NCBI GenBank assembly: GCA_009774615.1
Contig: VSOC01000120.1
Span: 1-11,198 of the forward strand
Length of the DNA stretch: 11,198 nt
Origin: Lachnospiraceae bacterium
Lineage (GTDB): Bacteria; Bacillota; Clostridia; Lachnospirales; Lachnospiraceae
Reading direction: 5' to 3'
The stretch's first letter is position 1, and every line of letters begins with the position of its first letter. The translations under genes and the position numbers were made by a program. The notes below the pieces were generated by a model. It worked only from the letters and a program-made list of their open reading frames with translations. It was not told the DNA's origin and ran no database searches. Positions 6,812 through 11,198 of the stretch are shown piece after piece.

Positions 6812-8077
6812 CTAATGTTTCCGCAGATGGTGATGGAACAGATTTTTTACTGCCGAATGTGCAATGAATGCAGCAACAATACAGGCATCCTCAGTTAAAG
6901 CAATTGAAGTACCTTCCACATGATAATTCAATTCGTTTTTTGCGTCCACTTCAATGCTTTCCGGCTGTATCTCATTTCCCACTGAAAATTCTGCCTGGGT
7001 AATCAGTTGTATGGATTTGCCCGTTAATTTGAATGCACCGTCAATACCAATATATAGTGATGAACCACCAGCATCAAAACTATAATGATCTTCCTTCATC
7101 TCCATTGCTATATTTGCCGGAGTTGAAAATGATTTATTTCTTGGATTTTTTCCTGTTCCTCCTCCCATGCTAATCGCATGAACAGCAATAGCATCTGCTT
7201 CATTGTGACTTGGAAAATAAATATGTACCCGGCTGTTTTCCTCTGGCATACAATAAATACTGCTGCTTTCGATTGCATAGGTAAAATATTTAAGGTCTTC
7301 GCCAGGAATGTAGATTTGATCAATATCCATGTGCACCCGAACTCTGTTTCCACTGCGTTCTTTTACGGTAGCTGGTATACTCATTCCATAAATTTTCGGA
7401 TTCTCTGCTCGATGATATAACATCCCTTTTTTCCTGCACAACTTATAGTTTCTAATCAGTTCTCCTTTTACTGTATGAAATGTAAATTCGGCAACAACAA
7501 CCTCAATTCCATTAAGCCAAACGGTTTCTGCCAGATGCAGACGCTTTCTGCTGCAAATCTCCCACTGTGTTAATTCTTGTGGAAGTAATTCGCTTACAGG
7601 ATAATCATTCGATGAATGAATAATTTTATCATACTTATTTTGACTGCGTGAAATTTGATATTCTTCAAGCAATAAATCTGTTCCATAATTAATATTGGGG
7701 ATACCAAAATATGCCCTTCCACAATCAGCGCTGCTGTCTGCAACTAAAAATGTAGAAAAATGACTTGCCAAACGTTTTAAAAACTCCCAATCCGTTTCTT
7801 CATATTGAAGGAGCATGTCTTTAATTGCCTGACCCTGCGTAATTTCATCCCAGATATCTTTTTGTGGATACTCATAAAGCACCTCATAAAGTACCTCTGT
7901 ATAAGATTGAGAAAGCCGACAAAAACTTTGGCTCTTAGGTGTCAAATCCCATTCCTTAGTATAAGAAACAAACTCTGCCCATAAATAAAAAAGTCCCTTA
8001 TCTTTTTTGCTCCAATGTTTCTTTCCAGATGGTAAACACATCCTGTACACAGTGATTGACTTTGCTTCCTTTGTCAT
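6812..8077 (-). CDS. VgrG / phage late-control-D-like spike protein, 5'-truncated
   Basis: The frame gives 421 residues. Residues from about 28 onward resemble VgrG/gpD baseplate spike proteins: SYTKEWDLTPKSQSF, then LQYEETDWEFLKRLA at 90-104 and YFGIP near 125, then an OB-fold (gp5/gpV-like) region with IPATVKERSGNRVRVHM at 234-250 and VHIYFPSHNEADAIAVHAIS near 284-303, then a repetitive spike-like C-terminus (SFSTPANIAM to FSVGN). The first ~27 residues are an out-of-frame reading of the upstream helicase gene, and the N-terminal barrel domain expected for this family (roughly 100 residues) is missing, so the gene is truncated at a junction near 8010. Expression could come from ATGs at 8077 or 8041 coupled to the helicase gene. 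The stop at 6812-6814 lies 32 bases before the rhs ATG; A_AAA_AAT at 6848-6842 could shift ribosomes into the Rhs frame. Such spikes normally load effectors onto contractile injection machines. Confidence 0.7.
   Translation of the reverse strand: MTKEAKSITVYRMCLPSGKKHWSKKDKGLFYLWAEFVSYTKEWDLTPKSQSFCRLSQSYTEVLYEVLYEYPQKDIWDEITQGQAIKDMLLQYEETDWEFLKRLASHFSTFLVADSSADCGRAYFGIPNINYGTDLLLEEYQISRSQNKYDKIIHSSNDYPVSELLPQELTQWEICSRKRLHLAETVWLNGIEVVVAEFTFHTVKGELIRNYKLCRKKGMLYHRAENPKIYGMSIPATVKERSGNRVRVHMDIDQIYIPGEDLKYFTYAIESSSIYCMPEENSRVHIYFPSHNEADAIAVHAISMGGGTGKNPRNKSFSTPANIAMEMKEDHYSFDAGGSSLYIGIDGAFKLTGKSIQLITQAEFSVGNEIQPESIEVDAKNELNYHVEGTSIALTEDACIVAAFIAHSAVKNLFHHHLRKH
6842..6848 (-). other. Candidate -1 frameshift site A_AAA_AAT between spike and rhs frames
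   Basis: On the minus strand the spike gene reads GTA AAA AAT CTG. This fits the X_XXY_YYZ slippery pattern, and a -1 shift continues with TCT GTT CCA TCA, which is exactly the Rhs frame. That frame is open from 6890 to the Rhs ATG at 6779, with no ATG, GTG or TTG in between. A shift would give HSAVKK-SVPSPSAETLEAE and on into MTQINENAEAYL, skipping the spike stop. No clear stimulatory stem or Shine-Dalgarno element was found, and A_AAA_AAT is a weaker bacterial slip site than A_AAA_AAG. A six/seven-A length change would have the same effect. Confidence 0.4.
7998..8020 (-). other. Recombination junction between helicase and spike genes
   Basis: The helicase frame ends IWKETLEQKR-stop at 7998, exactly where related proteins, as I remember them, continue with TQLxFCDLSTP and the second RecA-like lobe. 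From about 8010 leftward the sequence instead encodes VgrG-like residues in another frame. The A-rich stretch GCAAAAAAGATAAGG at the joint could have supplied microhomology. The exact breakpoint cannot be fixed without homologues. Confidence 0.55.
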
Positions 8078-11000
8078 CAGACAATAGGGTATTTATCAGA
8101 CGCTGGTCTAAGGCACATTTTTTTCCGTCATTGGTTATTTTGAGCAGATTGTCAACCGAAGGATCAACACTGCCTGAACGAACACGCTCTGCACGTTCGG
8201 CGAAACTGCTTACTAACCTTTTTTGCTCTTCACTGGGTTTTAATACCACGTTGATATACTCTGCTTCCGGTACAGGGAGTTTCAGCATATCGGCAGTCTG
8301 GATATCTGCACATTCTTTAAATACCGACATCAATTCCGGTAAATTAAAAAACTTGGAAAACCGGGTTTTGGCGCGGTAGCCGGTTCCTTCAGGAGATAGT
8401 TCCACGGCAGTTACGGTTTCCCCAAAGGTAGCTGCCCAGGCATCAAAATGGCCCAGGCCCATCTTTTGAAGCATGTCAAACTGAAGGTAGCGCATCATGG
8501 TGTAAAGTTCCACGACACTATTGGAAACAGGTGTACCAGTAGCGAAAGTAATTCCTCTTCCTCCAGTTATTTCATCCAAGTATTGACACTTCATCAACAG
8601 ATCCGAACACTTTTGAGCATCGGTCTGGGCAATACCTGCCACATTTCGCATTTTGGTGAAAAAGTAGGCGTTTTTGTAATAATGCGATTCATCCACAAAG
8701 ATATAATCTACACCAAGCTGCTCAAAAGTTACTACATTATCTTTTCGCTCCTGGTTATTTAATTTCTCTAGTTTCTGCTTTAACGTTTTCTTGGTTTTTT
8801 CCATTTGCTTAATGGTATAATTTTCCCCTTTTTCCCATTTGACATCGGCAATCGCCAGGGTAATTTCCTGGATCTGCTTCTCTATATAAGCTGTCTGGTG
8901 TTCTGTAGAAAGAGGGATTTTCTCAAATTGTGTATGACCGATAATAATTCCATCATACTCTCCTGTCGCAATCCGGGAACAGAATTTTTTTCGGTTTGCT
9001 GGTTCAAAATCTTTTTTTGTGGCGGCAAGAATACTGGCTCCCGGATAAAGGCGTAAAAAATCACTTGCCCATTGTTCTGTCAGGTGATTTGGCACAATAT
9101 ATAGATTTTTCTGTGATAATCCAAGACGCCGCATTTCCATTCCGGCGGCAATCATCTGGAAAGTCTTGCCCGACCCTACACAATGGGCAAGCAAAGTGTT
9201 TTTTCCGTAAAGGATGTGAGCGATTGCATTTTTCTGATGTGGCATTAAAGTGATTTCCGGGTTCATCCCAACGAACTGAATATGCTGCCCATCGTACTCG
9301 CGGGGACGGATGCTGTTAAAGATTTTATTGTAAGTGTGGCATAAATCTTCCCTGCGCTCTAAGTCCTTAAATATCCATTCTTTAAATGCTTCTTTAATCA
9401 TCTCCTGCTTCTGGCTGGCTAACATCGTTTCCTGTTTATTAAGTACCCGCTTTTCTTTTCCATCCTCCATTATGACATCGTAAATCCGGGTATCTTTCAG
9501 ATTTAATGCATCTTCTAGCAGACGATAGGCATTAGCTCTTGCTGTGCCATACGTTGACGTTACCAGGCTGTTTCCATGGCTGTCCTCATTCTTCCCGGAA
9601 ATATTCCATTGACCATTGATTTTGGCATAACGTACCTGGATATTTTTTCCTAAAAGATAGCCAGGGGTTTGAAATACTTCTGCCATAAACTGTTCTATAT
9701 ACTCCTGCTTTACCCAGGTTGCTCCAAGGCGGACTTCGATTTCTGATGCTTCTAAATCCTTTGGCTGTACCTTTTCTAATGCCTGGACATTGACGGAAAA
9801 CTCAGAATGCGTTTTTTCCAACTCCCTGGCTATAGCAAGCTTTTCCCGAACATTGCCAGAAAGATATTCATCCGAAGATTCCCATTGGTTAGTGATTGGA
9901 TTTTTAAAGATTATTCCAGTTAAGTCGGTAACGATCTCCTCTTCACTTTTCTCTGTCAGCCCCGCCATAAAAGAAATATCGACCTTTGCACGCTCACTGA
10001 TGGAAAGGGCAAGGGCTTCCGTGGATGTGTCAACATGCGTTACTGGTCTTGCTTTTCGGATTGTCCGTTTGGTAAAAATATCGGCTTTTCTCTCCAGCTT
10101 CCCTTCTTCATCCAGATATTCCAGGGAAGCTAATAAACAGTAACTGCTGTCCTGGGAAAAGGCTCTGCGGTTGGCACTGCTGCTGATTAAGCCATAATGG
10201 GAAGTAAACGTATCATAGGTTTGATTTAACTTCCGCTGCAGAATAGCAATCTGTGTATCGCTCCCGTCTTCCATCTGGCATTGGATTAATTCCTGTGTAA
10301 TTTCCCGCAGTTCTACCATTCCCAATACCCGCCCTTTGGTCACTGCTGGAAGTTCCATCCGACGCATCCGTGAATTTTCCCGGTAATAAACTTCTCCATC
10401 AACCCTGGCAAAACTGAAATTTTTTATGGATGGATCGGCTAAAATCGAATCCGACTTTTCTTCCGCTTCCCAGTCTTCCAGCTCCATCATTTCAACATTT
10501 TCAATTTCCCCATGGATATGGGTTGCCGCTTCTTTAAGTTGCTCTTCAAGAGAACTCTCTTCCCTGGATTTTACCGTGACTTCCTGCCTGCCGTATTGGG
10601 TGTGTTTGGTAGTCAATTCGCCTAATACCATCTCTGGATGATTGACAAAGTACGAATTGATGGGATAGCCTTCGGATGTAACTCCAAGATTTACCCATTC
10701 CGGTTGTGTAATAACTGCCCGGTCACGCTTTTGGAAAAACAGGATATCGGCAACTACTGAGGTATTGGCATTTCTCTGAAAAGCATTATTGGGCAGACGA
10801 ATTGCCCCTAATAAATCTGCGCGGTCGGCGATATATTTTCGTACAGAAGGATTTTGTTTATCCATTGTGCCGCTGGAAGTAACTACTGCAATCACCCCGC
10901 CAGGACGAATCAGGTCAAGGGATTTGGCTATAAAATAATCATGAATCATGAAATTATAGCGGTCATACTTACGGTCAGATACTTTGTAGTTGCCAAAAGG

Positions 11001-11198
11001 CACATTTCCAATAACAAAATCAAAGAAGCTGTCCGGGTAATCTGTTGTTTCAAATCCTTGGATTGCAATGGTATTATTCGGATAAAGCTGCCGGCCAATC
11101 CTGCCGGAAACCCCATCCAGTTCTACACCGTACATCCGAACCCCTTCCATTCCTTCAGGAAGCAGGCCCATGAAGTTTCCGATTCCACAAGAAGGCTC
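7998..11198 (-). CDS. ICE-type DNA methylase/SNF2-like helicase, partial and 3'-truncated
   Basis: The reading frame enters from the right edge (first codon GAG at 11198), so the ATG at 11171 is internal. Numbering from the edge, methylase motif I appears as EPSCGIGNF at residues 1-9 and the catalytic NPPF-type motif as NVPFG at 65, as in N6-adenine methyltransferases. After a long linker comes an SF2/SNF2 ATPase lobe with Walker A GSGKT at ~675, the DEAH-like box DESH at ~836 and motif III TGTP at ~887. The protein then ends at residue 1066 with LEQKR, without the second helicase lobe (motifs IV-VI). Homologues in Firmicutes conjugative elements are usually much longer (about 2000 residues or more from memory) and are thought to act in element DNA handling or protection. 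Loss of lobe 2 should abolish ATP-driven translocation, so this is probably a remnant, although the methylase part could still fold. Confidence 0.85.
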   Translation of the reverse strand, partial: EPSCGIGNFMGLLPEGMEGVRMYGVELDGVSGRIGRQLYPNNTIAIQGFETTDYPDSFFDFVIGNVPFGNYKVSDRKYDRYNFMIHDYFIAKSLDLIRPGGVIAVVTSSGTMDKQNPSVRKYIADRADLLGAIRLPNNAFQRNANTSVVADILFFQKRDRAVITQPEWVNLGVTSEGYPINSYFVNHPEMVLGELTTKHTQYGRQEVTVKSREESSLEEQLKEAATHIHGEIENVEMMELEDWEAEEKSDSILADPSIKNFSFARVDGEVYYRENSRMRRMELPAVTKGRVLGMVELREITQELIQCQMEDGSDTQIAILQRKLNQTYDTFTSHYGLISSSANRRAFSQDSSYCLLASLEYLDEEGKLERKADIFTKRTIRKARPVTHVDTSTEALALSISERAKVDISFMAGLTEKSEEEIVTDLTGIIFKNPITNQWESSDEYLSGNVREKLAIARELEKTHSEFSVNVQALEKVQPKDLEASEIEVRLGATWVKQEYIEQFMAEVFQTPGYLLGKNIQVRYAKINGQWNISGKNEDSHGNSLVTSTYGTARANAYRLLEDALNLKDTRIYDVIMEDGKEKRVLNKQETMLASQKQEMIKEAFKEWIFKDLERREDLCHTYNKIFNSIRPREYDGQHIQFVGMNPEITLMPHQKNAIAHILYGKNTLLAHCVGSGKTFQMIAAGMEMRRLGLSQKNLYIVPNHLTEQWASDFLRLYPGASILAATKKDFEPANRKKFCSRIATGEYDGIIIGHTQFEKIPLSTEHQTAYIEKQIQEITLAIADVKWEKGENYTIKQMEKTKKTLKQKLEKLNNQERKDNVVTFEQLGVDYIFVDESHYYKNAYFFTKMRNVAGIAQTDAQKCSDLLMKCQYLDEITGGRGITFATGTPVSNSVVELYTMMRYLQFDMLQKMGLGHFDAWAATFGETVTAVELSPEGTGYRAKTRFSKFFNLPELMSVFKECADIQTADMLKLPVPEAEYINVVLKPSEEQKRLVSSFAERAERVRSGSVDPSVDNLLKITNDGKKCALDQRLINTLLSDDKGSKVNHCVQDVFTIWKETLEQKR

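Noticed and set aside
8077..11171. ATG at 11171 as the true start of the methylase-helicase
   Set aside because: The same frame is open to the window edge and carries methylase motif I (EPSCGIGNF) immediately upstream, so the gene begins outside the window.

Overview
The window looks like accessory DNA from a low- to mid-GC Firmicute, most likely a gut Lachnospiraceae-type Clostridium relative. This rests on the protein families and codon use; no rRNA or housekeeping gene is present to confirm it. All recognisable genes lie on the minus strand and read from the right edge to the left edge.

Layout in transcription order. (1) 11198-7998: a large N6-adenine-type DNA methylase plus SNF2/DEAD-like helicase of the kind carried by conjugative elements (ICEs) of Firmicutes. 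It is cut by the window edge at its 5' end and stops before the second helicase lobe. (2) About 8010-6812: a VgrG/phage late-control-D-like spike protein that has lost its N-terminal domain. Its remaining sequence starts at the point where helicase homology appears to stop, so this looks like a recombination junction that truncated both genes. (3) 6779-852: a 1975-residue Rhs/YD-repeat protein with hydrophobic N-terminal segments, an RHS N-terminal domain, a long YD-repeat shell, an RHS-associated core and a variable C-terminal tip that looks like a restriction-endonuclease-fold nuclease toxin. (4) 834-448: a small cognate immunity protein of the Imm7 type. (5) 447-93: AT-rich DNA with a strong hairpin but no supported gene. 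(6) 92-1: a second, 5'-truncated piece of Rhs core sequence that runs off the left edge.

The genes read as a polymorphic toxin cassette (spike-like carrier, Rhs shell, nuclease tip, immunity protein) embedded in or recombined into an integrative element. The orphan core fragment behind the immunity gene is the classic arrangement that lets Rhs genes swap tips by homologous recombination. The toxin tip and immunity gene are clearly more AT-rich than the Rhs core.

The most unusual signal is between the spike and Rhs genes. The Rhs frame is open for 37 codons upstream of its first ATG, the ATG has no well-placed ribosome binding site, and the overlap contains A_AAA_AAT, which in the spike frame is a textbook -1 slippery heptamer leading into the Rhs frame. 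The two genes may therefore be one VgrG-Rhs polypeptide, made by frameshifting or switched by poly-A length, or an original fusion split by a one-base indel.
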